64,000 nucleotides of DNA from Agrobacterium vitis (GCF_037039395.1 NZ_CP146241.1:124001-188000); one strand, 5' to 3'; shown: positions 48,131 to 57,900, numbered from the stretch's first letter. Notes: a model not told the origin generated them from the letters alone. Numbers and translations are program-made.

Positions 48131-49099
48131 ATGACTTTGCTGAAGATTACCGATCTTTCTGTGGGTTTTGATACGCCAGACGGCCAAGTTCAGGCCGTAC
48201 AAGGCCTGAACCTCACGCTCAACCGGGGTGAAACGCTTGGCATTGTTGGCGAGAGCGGCTCTGGCAAAAGTCAGGCCTCCTTTGCCATCATGGGCCTTTT
48301 GGCGCGCAATGGCCGGGCCTCCGGCTCTGTGCTGTTTGACGGTCAGGAAATTCTCAATGCGCCACCCGCCAAACTCAACCCCATTCGCGGTGCGCGCATT
48401 GCCATGGTGTTTCAAGACCCGATGACATCGCTCAACCCCTATATGCGCATCTCGGATCAGATGGTTGAGGTGCTGATCTATCAAAAGGGCATGTCGAAAC
48501 GCGATGCCATGGTGGAATGCACCCGCATGCTGGATGCGGTGAAAATTCCCGATGCCAAATCCCGCATCCGGCTGTATCCGCATGAATTCTCCGGTGGTAT
48601 GCGCCAGCGGGTAATGATTGCCATGGCACTGCTCTGTCGCCCCGATCTGTTGATTGCCGATGAGCCGACCACCGCCCTTGATGTGACGGTACAAGCCCAG
48701 ATCATGCGGCTATTGCGGGATTTACAGGCCGAATTTGGCATGGCGATGATTTTGGTCACCCACGATCTCGGCGTGGTGGCAGGCTCGTGCGAGCGGGTTT
48801 TGGTGCTTTACGGTGGCCGGGTGATGGAAACAGGACCGGCAGAGGCGCTGTTTGCATCGCCATCGCACCCCTATACCCAAGGCTTGTTGCGGGCCATTCC
48901 CCGGGTGGATCGCGAGGATGAGCGGCTGCGCACCATTCCCGGTGTGCCGCCCAATATGATGAACATGCCGAGCGGCTGTCCGTTTGCACCCCGCTGCGAT
49001 TATGTGATTGCCGATTGCAACGTTGCGCCGCGTCCGCTTAAAAATTTCGCGCCAGATCGCGCCCGCGCGTGCACACGTCCTGTGGAGGAACTGGTATGA
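48131..49099 (+). CDS. oppD: Oligopeptide ABC transporter ATPase OppD
   Basis: About 322 residues. Walker A is GESGSGKSQ (Gln where Thr is common), the signature is FSGGMRQRVMIA, Walker B is LLIADEPTTALDVTVQ, and the H-loop is MILVTHDLGVVAG. The C-terminal oligopeptide/dipeptide domain contains GCPFAPRCDYVIADC, whose cysteines can bind an iron-sulfur cluster in OppD/DppD-type ATPases. AAGGA precedes the ATG; the stop overlaps oppF by ATGA. Confidence 0.88.
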   Translation: MTLLKITDLSVGFDTPDGQVQAVQGLNLTLNRGETLGIVGESGSGKSQASFAIMGLLARNGRASGSVLFDGQEILNAPPAKLNPIRGARIAMVFQDPMTSLNPYMRISDQMVEVLIYQKGMSKRDAMVECTRMLDAVKIPDAKSRIRLYPHEFSGGMRQRVMIAMALLCRPDLLIADEPTTALDVTVQAQIMRLLRDLQAEFGMAMILVTHDLGVVAGSCERVLVLYGGRVMETGPAEALFASPSHPYTQGLLRAIPRVDREDERLRTIPGVPPNMMNMPSGCPFAPRCDYVIADCNVAPRPLKNFAPDRARACTRPVEELV

Positions 49100-50079
49100 G
49101 CACCACCCCCCTTCTCAAGGCCGAGAACCTGCATGTGACCTTTGAGCGCAAAACTGGCGGGTTGCCATGGCAAAAGCCACGTACCCTGCATGCCGTCAAT
49201 GGCGTGAATTTTGAGCTGCGGGCTGGCGAAACGCTGGGCATTGTGGGCGAATCCGGCAGCGGAAAATCCACCCTTGCCCGCGCCATCATCCGCATGCTGG
49301 ATGCGAAGGGCAGTGTGATATGGCAGGGCAATACCGATCTCTTGCGCCTGTCGCCGCGAGACATGTTGAAACATCGCGCCGATATCCAGATGATCTTTCA
49401 AGATCCTCTCGCCAGCCTCAATCCGCGCATGACAGTGGGCCAGATCATTGCTGAAACGCTGATCACCCATCACCACGGCCTGTCCTCCAAGGAGATCAAG
49501 GCACGGGTGCAAGCGGCCATGGATCAGGTGGGCCTGCTGCCCAGCCTGATCAATCGTTATCCGCACGAGTTTTCCGGCGGCCAGTGTCAGCGCATCGGCA
49601 TTGCCCGCGCCTTGATTGTCGAGCCAAAGCTGATCATCTGCGATGAGCCGGTATCAGCGCTGGATGTGTCGATTCAGGCGCAGGTCATCAACCTGTTGAT
49701 GGATTTGCAGAAAAATCTGGGGCTGGCGCTGATTTTCATTGCCCATGATCTCAGCGTGGTCAAACACATCTCAACGCGGGTGATGGTGATGTATCTGGGC
49801 CGCACGGTCGAGATTGCCGATCGCGATACGCTCTATGCCAATCCGCAACACCCCTATACGCAGGCGCTGCTCTCGGCGATTCCCATTCCAGACCCCAAAC
49901 TGGAGCGCGAAAAAATCGTGATCCCGCTGGAAGGGGAATTGCCAAGCCCGATGTCTCCCCCTTCCGGCTGCGTGTTTCGCACCCGCTGTCCCCGCGCGCA
50001 AGCGCGATGTGCTGCGGAGGTACCCGCCTTGCAAGGTGGCGGCCATGCGGTGGCCTGCCATTTTCCGGGAACGGTTTAG
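49096..50079 (+). CDS. oppF: Oligopeptide ABC transporter ATPase OppF
   Basis: About 327 residues. Walker A is GESGSGKST, the signature is FSGGQCQRIGIARAL (Cys at the usual Arg), Walker B is LIICDEPVSALDVSIQ, and the H-loop is LIFIAHDLSVVKH. The C-terminal domain contains GCVFRTRCPRAQARC. It forms the ATPase heterodimer with OppD and is the last gene of the operon, followed by two strong palindromes. Confidence 0.88.
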   Translation: MSTTPLLKAENLHVTFERKTGGLPWQKPRTLHAVNGVNFELRAGETLGIVGESGSGKSTLARAIIRMLDAKGSVIWQGNTDLLRLSPRDMLKHRADIQMIFQDPLASLNPRMTVGQIIAETLITHHHGLSSKEIKARVQAAMDQVGLLPSLINRYPHEFSGGQCQRIGIARALIVEPKLIICDEPVSALDVSIQAQVINLLMDLQKNLGLALIFIAHDLSVVKHISTRVMVMYLGRTVEIADRDTLYANPQHPYTQALLSAIPIPDPKLEREKIVIPLEGELPSPMSPPSGCVFRTRCPRAQARCAAEVPALQGGGHAVACHFPGTV

Positions 50080-50140
50080 GGTCAGGATGCCTTTGTGAAA
50101 CGGGTGATGCCAGTTAACTGCAAACTGGAAGATTCGCGAC

Positions 50141-50190
50141 AGATTTAAAGTGTTACAGCGCCGTGCGTTTTATAAAACGCACGGCGCTGT
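50141..50190. repeat. Dispersed palindromic repeat, copy 1
   Basis: AGATTTAAAGTGTTAC leads into a perfect 36-base palindrome (50155-50190) with arms ACAGCGCCGTGCGTTTTA / TAAAACGCACGGCGCTGT. The same block recurs, altered, at 62651-62704. It lies 60 bases after oppF and may double as its terminator. Confidence 0.8.
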
Positions 50191-50227
50191 AGAGTCTGTC
50201 AGGTTCAAATTGAACCAGACAGACTCT
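50191..50227. terminator. Second palindrome after oppF
   Basis: 18-base arms (AGAGTCTGTCAGGTTCAA and its complement with one A-A mismatch) around a single A, abutting the dispersed repeat directly. A cruciform or long stem could form on either strand; it probably helps end opp transcription. Confidence 0.5.
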
Positions 50228-50375
50228 ATCGTCACGACCAACCTGGCCTTCGGCGAATGGCCGGTCGTGTTCGCCGATGCCAAGATGGCCGCCGCTCTGC
50301 TCGAGCAGCCTCACCAACCATAGCGAGATTGAAGGCACCGGAAATCAATCATGGCGCTTTAAGAGCCGCTCTTAG
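50222..50375 (+). pseudogene. istB: IstB (IS21-family ATPase) C-terminal remnant
   Basis: DSIVTTNLAFGEWPVVFADAKMAAALLE matches the Sensor-1/C-terminal part of IstB helper ATPases (typically IVTSNLxFxEWxxVFxDxxLTAALLDRL). After a frameshift, SLTNHSEIEGTGNQSWRFKSRS* matches the family ending. No other part of IS21 is present. Confidence 0.75.
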
Positions 50376-50442
50376 AGCCACAGCCGAAAAGACAAACACC
50401 CGCGTCCATAGCCGCTGCGCTATAGATAATCCAAGACACAAT

Positions 50443-51381
50443 CTACGATTGAAATTCTGGATGCAAGAGATTGTGTTCGAGATCCAGCCAAGGTGGTTGT
50501 TCCGCATACATCTCCTGAATCAACTGTTTCACAAGATCAATGTAATGCGAATTGTCGCCAATGCGATGATTCATAATCACCGGTGAGGTCACGCCCTTTC
50601 CATCCAGCAATCGGTAATGCACGTCCGAGCGCATTTGCCGTGCGGAGGCCGGAATAATGCAAATGCCAGCTTCGGCGGCAACCAAACCCAGAGCCGTCTG
50701 GATCTCCCGGACTTCCTGCACTTCGGCCGGGCGCGCATCGTGGCTCTGTAACAGACCCAGCACCTGATCTGCATAACCGGGGCGAGGCTCCTTGGGGTAA
50801 ACAATAATCCTGCAATCATTCAGGGCGGCAACAGAGAGGGGCGATATATCCCGGGCAAGCGGTGTACCTTTCGGAATGGCCGCCACCAGGCGCTCTTCCC
50901 GAAGCAACAGGCCCACGACATTCGGATCACTATGACGGACGCGACCAAAGCCAATGTCGATGCGACCTTCTTTCAGCGCCGGAATCTGTTGGACCGAGAC
51001 GAGTTCCAGCAATTGAATATCCAGTTCTGGCGCGTGTTCACGCAGTTTTCGCACCAGCGACGGCAGGCCGCCGTAAAGGGTCGAAGCCACAAAGCCGATG
51101 GACAGAACGCTGTTCTGGCTCAGCCCGACCCTGCGGGTTGCCGCCTGCATCTGTTCCACCCGCCCCAAAATTTGCAGGGATTGTTCGTAAAATAGCCGAC
51201 CGGCCTCCGTCAGCCGCACCGGGCGGCTTTTACGGATGATCAGTGGCACGCCGAGCTGTTCTTCCAACAATTGAATCTGGCGGCTTAACGGTGGCTGCGC
51301 GATATGCAGAATCTGGGCTGCCCGTGTGAAATTGCGCTCCTGCGCGACCGCGACGAAGTAGCGGAGTTGGCGTAGATCCAT
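50443..51381 (-). CDS. LysR family regulator of aromatic degradation (CatM/BenM-like)
   Basis: About 312 residues. The N-terminal LysR helix-turn-helix reads MDLRQLRYFVAVAQERNFTRAAQILHIAQPPLSRQIQLLEEQLG, with the PPLSRQI form typical of the CatR/BenM/ClcR branch. A periplasmic-binding-type effector domain follows. The ATG at 51381 has AGGAGGG 8 bases upstream. It is divergent from catB, and an ATAC-N7-GTAT site lies in the spacer, so activation of cat/ben genes with cis,cis-muconate or benzoate as effector is expected by analogy. Confidence 0.86.
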   Translation of the reverse strand: MDLRQLRYFVAVAQERNFTRAAQILHIAQPPLSRQIQLLEEQLGVPLIIRKSRPVRLTEAGRLFYEQSLQILGRVEQMQAATRRVGLSQNSVLSIGFVASTLYGGLPSLVRKLREHAPELDIQLLELVSVQQIPALKEGRIDIGFGRVRHSDPNVVGLLLREERLVAAIPKGTPLARDISPLSVAALNDCRIIVYPKEPRPGYADQVLGLLQSHDARPAEVQEVREIQTALGLVAAEAGICIIPASARQMRSDVHYRLLDGKGVTSPVIMNHRIGDNSHYIDLVKQLIQEMYAEQPPWLDLEHNLLHPEFQS

Positions 51382-51407
51382 CGTGTCGGCCCTCCTTGTT
51401 TTCAAAA

Positions 51408-51488
51408 ATACCTATCATGGAAGATAGGTTGCGGTGCGGCAAGTGCCTATACGCAGACAATTTTTCCCCTACTATACGAAATAGGTAT
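51408..51488. promoter_or_regulatory. LysR-type operators including a CatM/BenM consensus site
   Basis: ATAC-GAAATAG-GTAT (51474-51488) fits the ATAC-N7-GTAT site bound by Acinetobacter CatM/BenM. A second dyad, ACCTATC-ATGGAA-GATAGGT, lies at 51410-51429, about 60 bases away and closer to the regulator gene. Two half-array sites in this arrangement (recognition and activation sites) are normal for LysR-controlled divergent promoters. Confidence 0.6.
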
Positions 51489-51544
51489 GATAGGCGATAG
51501 TAATGATATTGGACGTCTTTTGTGGCTGCGCTTACCGTCACGCC

Positions 51545-52726
51545 ATGAACACGACCTTTACACCCCTTGCCTCGAAAACAGTCGCTTTGCCCGTTGTTGA
51601 GCGGGTTGAGACCTTGCTTGTCGATCTTCCGACCATCCGGCCGCACAAGCTGTCGGTGGCGACCATGAACGGCCAGACCCTGATGCTGGTCAAAATCTAT
51701 TGCAGTGACGGCATTGTGGGCATCGGCGAAGGCACCACAATTGGCGGGCTGGCCTATGGCGGCGAAAGCCCCGAAAGCATGAAGCTTGCGGTCGATACTT
51801 ACTTCAAGCCTCTCATGCTGGGACAGGATGCCACCACTGTCAGGGCATTGATGATGCGCATCGGCAAAATGGTCAAAGAAAACCGCTTTGCCAAATGTGC
51901 CGTCGAAACGGCGTTGCTGGACGCCCATGGCAAGCGGCTGGGTCTGGCTGTGAGCGAATTGCTGGGTGGGCGGCTGCGCAGCCGCTTGCCCGTCGCATGG
52001 ACGCTGGCCTCCGGCGATACCGCCAAGGATATTGCTGAAGCTGAAACAATGCTCGACCTGCGTCGGCACAAGATTTTCAAACTCAAGATCGGCGCAAAGC
52101 CGTTGCGGGATGACATTGCCCATGTTGCGGCCATCAAGCGGGCATTGGGAGATCGCGGCGCGGTGCGTGTGGACGTCAACATGGCGTGGAGCGAAACCGA
52201 CGCTGCCTATGGCATGGCCGCCCTTGCCGATGCGGGCTGTGAATTGGTGGAGCAGCCGGTCTCCTCCTCGGCGGCGTTGGCGCGATTGGTGCGTCGCTTT
52301 CCCATTGCCTTGATGGCAGATGAATCACTGCATGGTCCTGAAAGCGCGTTTGAGCTTGCCAAGCTCAGCGGGGCCGACGTGTTTGCGGTCAAAATTGAAC
52401 AAAGCGGCGGTCTTTTCAATGCGCAGCGCGTGGCGGCGATTGCCGATGCAGCCGGAATTGGCCTTTACGGCGGCACCATGCTGGAGGGGGCTTTTGGCAC
52501 CATTGCATCCGCCCATGTGTTTTCGACCTTCAATCAGTTGCAATGGGGTACCGAGCTGTTTGGACCGCTGCTGTTGACCGAGGAAATTCTCACAACACCG
52601 CTGGATTACAGTGATTTTGAACTCACGGTTCCCCAAGGCTCCGGCCTTGGCATTGAACTGGACGACGATCGGGTGGCCTTTTTTACACGCGACGGCGTGC
52701 GCAAAACCATCAGCGTCATCGGATAA
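51545..52726 (+). CDS. catB: Muconate cycloisomerase
   Basis: About 393 residues, enolase superfamily, converting cis,cis-muconate to (+)-muconolactone. The KxK catalytic pair is Lys179/Lys181 (HKIFKLKIG). Metal ligands lie in VDVNMAW, ELVEQPV and ADESLHG. The C-terminal lysine segment is VFAVKIEQSGG. The ATG at 51545 is preferred; an ATG 14 codons upstream lies only 15 bases from the LysR operator, too near to be within the transcript. First gene of the catabolic operon, 10 bases before catC. Confidence 0.88.
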   Translation: MNTTFTPLASKTVALPVVERVETLLVDLPTIRPHKLSVATMNGQTLMLVKIYCSDGIVGIGEGTTIGGLAYGGESPESMKLAVDTYFKPLMLGQDATTVRALMMRIGKMVKENRFAKCAVETALLDAHGKRLGLAVSELLGGRLRSRLPVAWTLASGDTAKDIAEAETMLDLRRHKIFKLKIGAKPLRDDIAHVAAIKRALGDRGAVRVDVNMAWSETDAAYGMAALADAGCELVEQPVSSSAALARLVRRFPIALMADESLHGPESAFELAKLSGADVFAVKIEQSGGLFNAQRVAAIADAAGIGLYGGTMLEGAFGTIASAHVFSTFNQLQWGTELFGPLLLTEEILTTPLDYSDFELTVPQGSGLGIELDDDRVAFFTRDGVRKTISVIG

Positions 52727-52736
52727 GGATTGTCAC

Positions 52737-53027
52737 ATGCTGTTTCATGTACGAATGGACGTCAACCTGCCCCACGACCTGCCGCAGGCCGAAGCATCCG
52801 ACATTCTGGCACGCGAAAAGGCCTATTCGCAGCAACTGCAAAACAGCGGCAAGTGGCGCCACATCTGGCGGCTTGCTGGCCAATACGCCAATTACAGCAT
52901 TTTTGACGTGAGCGACAATGCGGAACTGCACGAGATTCTGTCTGGCCTGCCACTGTTTAAATTTATGGACATCGAGGTAACGCCGCTGCTGCGGCATCCC
53001 TCTTCCATCCGCGATAACGATAGCTGA
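52737..53027 (+). CDS. catC: Muconolactone delta-isomerase
   Basis: A 96-residue protein of the ferredoxin-like CatC family: MLFHVRMDVNLPHDLP, ILAREKAYSQQLQNSGKWRHIWRLAGQYANYSIFDV, LHEILSGLPLFKFMDIEVTPLLRHPSS. It isomerises muconolactone to 3-oxoadipate enol-lactone. AAGGA precedes the ATG. It is of normal length and intact, between catB and catA as in many proteobacteria. Confidence 0.9.
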   Translation: MLFHVRMDVNLPHDLPQAEASDILAREKAYSQQLQNSGKWRHIWRLAGQYANYSIFDVSDNAELHEILSGLPLFKFMDIEVTPLLRHPSSIRDNDS

Positions 53028-53093
53028 TGGCAGCAACACAGCGCCGAGGAGAGTGGCGCTCGATTTCTAAAAGTCCTAGAGGAGGATAAAAAT

Positions 53094-54032
53094 ATGAACG
53101 TAGAGATCTTTAATCGGCCCGACATTCAGGCTTTTCTCAAGACCCTGAGCGGCCTTGACAAAGACGGCGGCAGCCCCCGCATGAAACAGATCACTCACCG
53201 GATCATGTCCGACTTGTTCAAAGCCATTGATGAATTGAACATCACACCAGATGAATATTGGACAGGGATTGCGTGGCTGAACGAGCTTGGTGCCGCCGGT
53301 CAGGCTGGCCTGATCTCGCCCGGTTTGGGCCTTGACCATTTCATTGACGAGCGTCTCGACGCCATTGATGCCGCCCTGGGCATTGAAAATCCAACGCCGC
53401 GCACCATCGAAGGTCCGCTCTACGTGGCTGGTGCGCCGGTTTGCAACGGCTTTGCACGGCTGGATGATGGCACTGACGAAAACGGTCACCTGCTGATCAT
53501 GCATGGAACCGTTCATGGTGCCGATGGCAAGCCGGTTCCCGGCGCGACTGTTGAAGTCTGGCACTGTGACACCCGTGGTTTCTACTCGCATTTTGACCCA
53601 ACCGGCAAACAGGCTGATTTCAACATGCGCCGCACCATCATTGCCGATGGCAAGGGCTGTTATAAGCTCCAGAGCATCCTGCCGAGTGGATATGGTGTGC
53701 CTCCAGGCAGTCCAACCGAAAAGCTGTTGTCGGCACTTGGCCGTCATGGTCAGCGCCCGGCCCATATCCACTTGTTTGTCAGTGCCGACGGCCATCGCAA
53801 GCTGACAACCCAGATCAACATTGAAGGTGATCCGCTGGTCAACGACGATTTTGCCTATGCAACGCGTGATGGTCTGATCCCGCCGGTGATCGAGCGCACC
53901 GATGAAGCCAGCATCAAGGCCAATGGCCTGTCTGGACCCTTTGCCGAAATCAGGTTCGATATTCATCTGACGTCTTTGGTGGACGGCGTCGATAACCAGA
54001 TCAACGAACAGCGCAAGCGCGCGGCGGCCTGA
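53094..54032 (+). CDS. catA: Catechol 1,2-dioxygenase
   Basis: A 312-residue intradiol dioxygenase that opens catechol to cis,cis-muconate using Fe(III). The four iron ligands are visible: Tyr164 (RGFYSHFD), Tyr200 (PSGYGVP), His224 and His226 (RPAHIHLF). These positions coincide with those I recall for Acinetobacter CatA. An N-terminal helical dimerisation domain (residues 1-100) precedes GPLYVAGAP. GGAGG lies upstream of the ATG. A stable hairpin separates it from benA. Confidence 0.91.
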   Translation: MNVEIFNRPDIQAFLKTLSGLDKDGGSPRMKQITHRIMSDLFKAIDELNITPDEYWTGIAWLNELGAAGQAGLISPGLGLDHFIDERLDAIDAALGIENPTPRTIEGPLYVAGAPVCNGFARLDDGTDENGHLLIMHGTVHGADGKPVPGATVEVWHCDTRGFYSHFDPTGKQADFNMRRTIIADGKGCYKLQSILPSGYGVPPGSPTEKLLSALGRHGQRPAHIHLFVSADGHRKLTTQINIEGDPLVNDDFAYATRDGLIPPVIERTDEASIKANGLSGPFAEIRFDIHLTSLVDGVDNQINEQRKRAAA

Positions 54033-54040
54033 TCGGCAAG

Positions 54041-54065
54041 GCTGGCGGTCCAACGGGCCGCCAGC
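54041..54065 (+). terminator. Hairpin between catA and benA
   Basis: 11-bp stem GCTGGCGGTCC / GGGCCGCCAGC (one G-U pair in RNA) around AAC, 8 bases after the catA stop. There is no U-run. It may partially separate expression of the cat and ben parts of the operon. Confidence 0.5.
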
Positions 54066-54167
54066 GCACAGGCAGAAGCCACAGAAAAACACCAAACAAA
54101 AATAATTGTCATCACCGACTTGTATGCAAAGGCGGCGCCTTATCGCGCTCTATTTGGGAGATAAATC

Positions 54168-55526
54168 ATGTCTGCGATTATCGACAAAGCGAGAGATCTC
54201 GACCATCTGCTGGCCACTGCGGTGCAGGACGACAAGGACGCCGGGATCTTCCGCTGCCGCCGCGACATCTTCACCAATGAAGACCTGTTCGAGTTGGAGA
54301 TGAAGCACATCTTCGAAAGCAATTGGGTCTATCTGGCCCATGAGAGCCAGATTCCAAACAATAACGACTATTACACGGCCTATATCGGCCGCCAGCCGAT
54401 TGTCATCACCCGCGACAAGACCGGCGAATTGCATGCCGTGATCAACGCCTGCGCCCACCGGGGTGCGATGCTCTGTCGTCGCAAACATGGCAATAAGGGC
54501 AGCTTTACCTGTCCATTCCATGGCTGGACCTTTTCCAATACGGGCAAGCTTTTGAAGGTCAAGGACGAGAAAACCACCCAATATCCGGCGCAGTTCGGCA
54601 AGGATGGTTCGCACGATCTCAAGCGTGTGCCGCGTTTTCAAAGCTATCGCGGCTTTCTGTTTGGCAGCCTTGAAGAGGATGTGGCATCGCTGGAAGACTA
54701 TCTGGGCGAAACCAAGGTGATCATCGACCAGATCGTTGACCAGGCCCCGGAAGGGCTGGAAGTGCTGCGCGGCAATTCCTCTTACATCTACGATGGCAAT
54801 TGGAAATTGCAGATGGAAAACGGCTGCGATGGCTATCATGTCAGCTCGGTGCACTGGAACTATGCCGCCACTATGGGACGGCGCAAGGAAGAAGGCACAA
54901 AGGCCGTGGACGCCAACAGCTGGAGCCGCTCGATTGCGGGCGTTTACGGCTTTGAGAACGGTCATATCCTGCTGTGGACCAAAACCATGAACCCGGAGGT
55001 TCGCCCGGTTTATAACCACCGCGAGGAAATCAAAGCGCGGGTTGGCGAAGACAAAGCCGATTTCATCATCAACCAGACACGCAATCTCTGTCTCTACCCC
55101 AATGTTTTCCTGATGGACCAGTTCAGCACACAGATTCGTGTCACACGGCCAATCACCGTTGATAAGACCGAGATCAGCATTTTCTGCTTTGCTCCAAAGG
55201 GCGAAAGTGCAGAGGACAGAGCTTTGCGCATCCGCCAGTATGAGGATTTCTTCAATGTGTCCGGCATGGGCACGGCTGACGATCTCGAAGAGTTCCGCGC
55301 CTGTCAGCAAGGGTATGCTGGCACCGCCGCCCTGTGGAATGACCTGTCACGCGGCGCACCACTGTGGATTGATGGACCGGATGACAATGCCAAGCGCATG
55401 GGCATGAACCCTCTTCTTTCCGGTGAGCGCAGCGAGGATGAAGGCCTGTTCGTGCGCCAGCATGAATATTGGGCGAGCGTGATGCGCAATGCACTGTCCA
55501 CTGAAAAGAACGGAGTGGTGACATGA
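54168..55526 (+). CDS. benA: Benzoate 1,2-dioxygenase, large (alpha) subunit
   Basis: A 452-residue ring-hydroxylating dioxygenase alpha subunit. Rieske [2Fe-2S] ligands are Cys95-x-His97 and Cys115-x2-His118 ([11 protein letters not shown] ... FTCPFHGW). The mononuclear-iron site follows in [15 protein letters not shown]. With BenB it forms the oxygenase that makes benzoate cis-1,2-dihydrodiol. GGGAG precedes the ATG; the stop overlaps benB by ATGA. It is of full family length and intact. Confidence 0.91.
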   Translation: MSAIIDKARDLDHLLATAVQDDKDAGIFRCRRDIFTNEDLFELEMKHIFESNWVYLAHESQIPNNNDYYTAYIGRQPIVITRDKTGELHAVINACAHRGAMLCRRKHGNKGSFTCPFHGWTFSNTGKLLKVKDEKTTQYPAQFGKDGSHDLKRVPRFQSYRGFLFGSLEEDVASLEDYLGETKVIIDQIVDQAPEGLEVLRGNSSYIYDGNWKLQMENGCDGYHVSSVHWNYAATMGRRKEEGTKAVDANSWSRSIAGVYGFENGHILLWTKTMNPEVRPVYNHREEIKARVGEDKADFIINQTRNLCLYPNVFLMDQFSTQIRVTRPITVDKTEISIFCFAPKGESAEDRALRIRQYEDFFNVSGMGTADDLEEFRACQQGYAGTAALWNDLSRGAPLWIDGPDDNAKRMGMNPLLSGERSEDEGLFVRQHEYWASVMRNALSTEKNGVVT

Positions 55527-56011
55527 GCATCTCTTATGACGCTATCTGCGCCTTTCTTTACCGGGAAGCGCGGCTGCTTGATGATCGTGAATGGGCTGAA
55601 TGGCTGACCTGCTACGCCGTGGATGCATCTTACTGGATGCCGGCTTGGGACGATGACGATCAGCTCACGGAAGATCCGCAATCGGAAATCTCGCTGATCT
55701 TCTATCCCAACCGTGACGGGCTGGAAGACCGGGTATTTCGCATCCAGACCGAGCGTTCCAGCGCCTCCACGCCAGAGCCGCGCACCAGTCACAACGTCAC
55801 CAATGTGGAAGTCCTGGCGGATCGGGGCAGTGAAATTGACGTGCGGTATAATTTCCTCACGTTGAACCATCGCTACAAAGTCACCGACCAGTTCTTTGGC
55901 ACCACTTTTGTCACGCTGCGACAGAGCGGCGATGGGCTGCTGATCGCCAGCAAGAAGGTCGTGCTGAAGAACGATTATATCCGGCAAGTGATCGACATTT
56001 ACCACATTTGA
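55523..56011 (+). CDS. benB: Benzoate 1,2-dioxygenase, small (beta) subunit
   Basis: A 162-residue NTF2-like beta subunit: [42 protein letters not shown], then [18 protein letters not shown] and a C-terminal strand set. It has a structural role in the alpha3beta3 oxygenase. Translationally coupled to benA. Confidence 0.9.
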   Translation: MSISYDAICAFLYREARLLDDREWAEWLTCYAVDASYWMPAWDDDDQLTEDPQSEISLIFYPNRDGLEDRVFRIQTERSSASTPEPRTSHNVTNVEVLADRGSEIDVRYNFLTLNHRYKVTDQFFGTTFVTLRQSGDGLLIASKKVVLKNDYIRQVIDIYHI

Positions 56012-56051
56012 TGGAGTGTCCAGCCACCACGGGCGGGATGAGGAGGATTCT

Positions 56052-57074
56052 ATGAACGACTATAAAATTGCACTGAACTTTGAGGACGGCGTCACGCGTT
56101 TCATAGAGTGCAAGAGTGGCGAGAAGGTTCTCGATGCCGCCTATCGCAGCAAGATCAACCTGCCGATGGACTGTTCTGACGGCGTGTGCGGCACCTGCAA
56201 ATGCCGCGCCGAAAGCGGCACTTACGACCTCGGCGATGATTTCATTGACGATGCGCTGACAGCCGATGAGGCCGAGCGCGGTCTGGTGCTAACCTGCCAG
56301 ATGAAGCCAACTTCGGATTGCGTGATTGCGGTGCCGAGCACCTCGGCATCGTGCAAAACCGGGCAGCAGACATTTTCCGCAACAGTCGCAGGCGTTACAC
56401 CTCACCATGATGCGGCCATTGTGCTGGAGCTGGACGTGGACACGGCCCCTGCCTTCCTGCCGGGTCAATATGTCAATATTGCCGTGCCGGGATCGTCTCA
56501 AAGCCGGTCCTATTCTTTCAGCTCCCTGCCTGGCGACAAGCGGATCAGCTTTCTGATCAAGAAAATCCCCGGCGGGCTGATGAGCAATTGGCTGGAGCGG
56601 GCGCAAGCTGGCACCCAGTTGGAGATGACAGGACCGCTCGGCAGCTTTTACCTGCGCGACGTGCAAAGACCGCTGCTGTTTCTGGCTGGCGGCACCGGAC
56701 TTGCCCCCTTTCTCTCCATGCTGGATGTGCTCGCAAAAGAGAATTCAAAGCAGGCAATCCACCTGATTTATGGTGTTACGCGCGCGCTTGATCTGGTGCT
56801 GGTGGATGCGCTTGAGGCTTATGCATCCCGATTGGCCCACTTTACCTATGCAACCGTGGTGGCGGAAGAAACAGCCAATCATCCGCGCAAAGGCTGGGTC
56901 ACCCAGCATATGCCGCCGGAGATTTTGAATGGGGGTGATGTTGATGTTTATCTGTGTGGTCCGCCGCCGATGGTGGATGCCGTGCGCAGCTATTTCGATG
57001 AGAAGGGCGTGAAGCCCAACAGCTTCTATTATGAGAAGTTCACCCCTAATGCCGCGGCAAAGGTGGCGGCATGA
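56052..57074 (+). CDS. benC: Benzoate 1,2-dioxygenase electron transfer component (reductase)
   Basis: About 340 residues. An N-terminal plant-type [2Fe-2S] ferredoxin (Cys41, Cys46, Cys49, Cys82; CSDGVCGTCKC) is followed by an FAD domain (SQSRSYSFSS, the RxYS FAD-binding motif) and an NAD domain (FLAGGTGLAPFLSML, YLCGPPPMVDAV). It passes electrons from NADH to BenAB. The start at 56052 is preceded by GAGGAGG. The stop overlaps benD by ATGA. Confidence 0.9.
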   Translation: MNDYKIALNFEDGVTRFIECKSGEKVLDAAYRSKINLPMDCSDGVCGTCKCRAESGTYDLGDDFIDDALTADEAERGLVLTCQMKPTSDCVIAVPSTSASCKTGQQTFSATVAGVTPHHDAAIVLELDVDTAPAFLPGQYVNIAVPGSSQSRSYSFSSLPGDKRISFLIKKIPGGLMSNWLERAQAGTQLEMTGPLGSFYLRDVQRPLLFLAGGTGLAPFLSMLDVLAKENSKQAIHLIYGVTRALDLVLVDALEAYASRLAHFTYATVVAEETANHPRKGWVTQHMPPEILNGGDVDVYLCGPPPMVDAVRSYFDEKGVKPNSFYYEKFTPNAAAKVAA

Positions 57075-57859
57075 GCACCGCAACTTTTCCCGGTCGTTTC
57101 AATGGCAAAGTTCTTGTGGTGACAGGTGCCGCTCAGGGCATTGGCCGCGCCGTCGCCATCCGGGCGGCGCAAGAGGGCGGGCGCGTCGTGTTTGTCGATC
57201 GCGCAGATTTCATCGCAGATGTTGCAGCTGAAATTCAGGATGCGGAGACGGCAGCGATCCAGGTTGATCTTGAGACCTATGAGGGTGCAGCTGCTGCTAT
57301 GGATTTTGCAGCCGAAAAATTTGGCGGCATTGATATTCTGATCAACAATGTTGGCGGTGCCATCCGTATGCGGCCCTATCATGAATTCGAGCCGCAACAG
57401 ATTGACGCCGAAATCCGCCGCTCCTTGATGCCAACACTCTACGGCTGCCATGCGGTTTTGCCGCATCTCTTTGCGCGTGGCGGGGGCACCATTGTCAACG
57501 TGTCGTCCAATGCCACACGTGGCATTCACCGTGTGCCGTATTCAGCGGCCAAGGGCGGCGTCAATGCCATCAGCCAATCGCTGGCTATGGAAGTGGCCGG
57601 ACACAATGTTCGTGTCGTGGCCACAGCACCCGGCGGCACAGAAGCGCCACCCCGCATTGTTCCGCGCAACAGCGCCGGTGATACGGAGGCGGAAAAGGGC
57701 TGGATGGCGGATGTTGTCGGGCAGGTCAAACAATCCAGCTTCATGAAACGGTACGGCACAATTGAAGAGCAGGCCGCGCCCATTCTGTTTTTAGCCTCGG
57801 ACGAGGCAAGCTACATCACCGGCACCGTGCTGCCTGTCGCCGGGGGCGATTTGGGCTGA
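57071..57859 (+). CDS. benD: 1,6-dihydroxycyclohexa-2,4-diene-1-carboxylate dehydrogenase
   Basis: A 262-residue short-chain dehydrogenase that oxidises and decarboxylates benzoate dihydrodiol to catechol. The NAD motif is TGAAQGIGRAVA, followed by NNVGGAIRMRPYHEF and the catalytic YSAAK (with the preceding Ser in VNVSSNATRGIHRVP). The NNVGG and PGGTEAPPR blocks are characteristic of BenD. Coupled to benC. Confidence 0.9.
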   Translation: MSTATFPGRFNGKVLVVTGAAQGIGRAVAIRAAQEGGRVVFVDRADFIADVAAEIQDAETAAIQVDLETYEGAAAAMDFAAEKFGGIDILINNVGGAIRMRPYHEFEPQQIDAEIRRSLMPTLYGCHAVLPHLFARGGGTIVNVSSNATRGIHRVPYSAAKGGVNAISQSLAMEVAGHNVRVVATAPGGTEAPPRIVPRNSAGDTEAEKGWMADVVGQVKQSSFMKRYGTIEEQAAPILFLASDEASYITGTVLPVAGGDLG

Positions 57860-57900
57860 AGCAAGGGCCTTGCGCCAAAACCACTTTGGGAGGAGTGACG

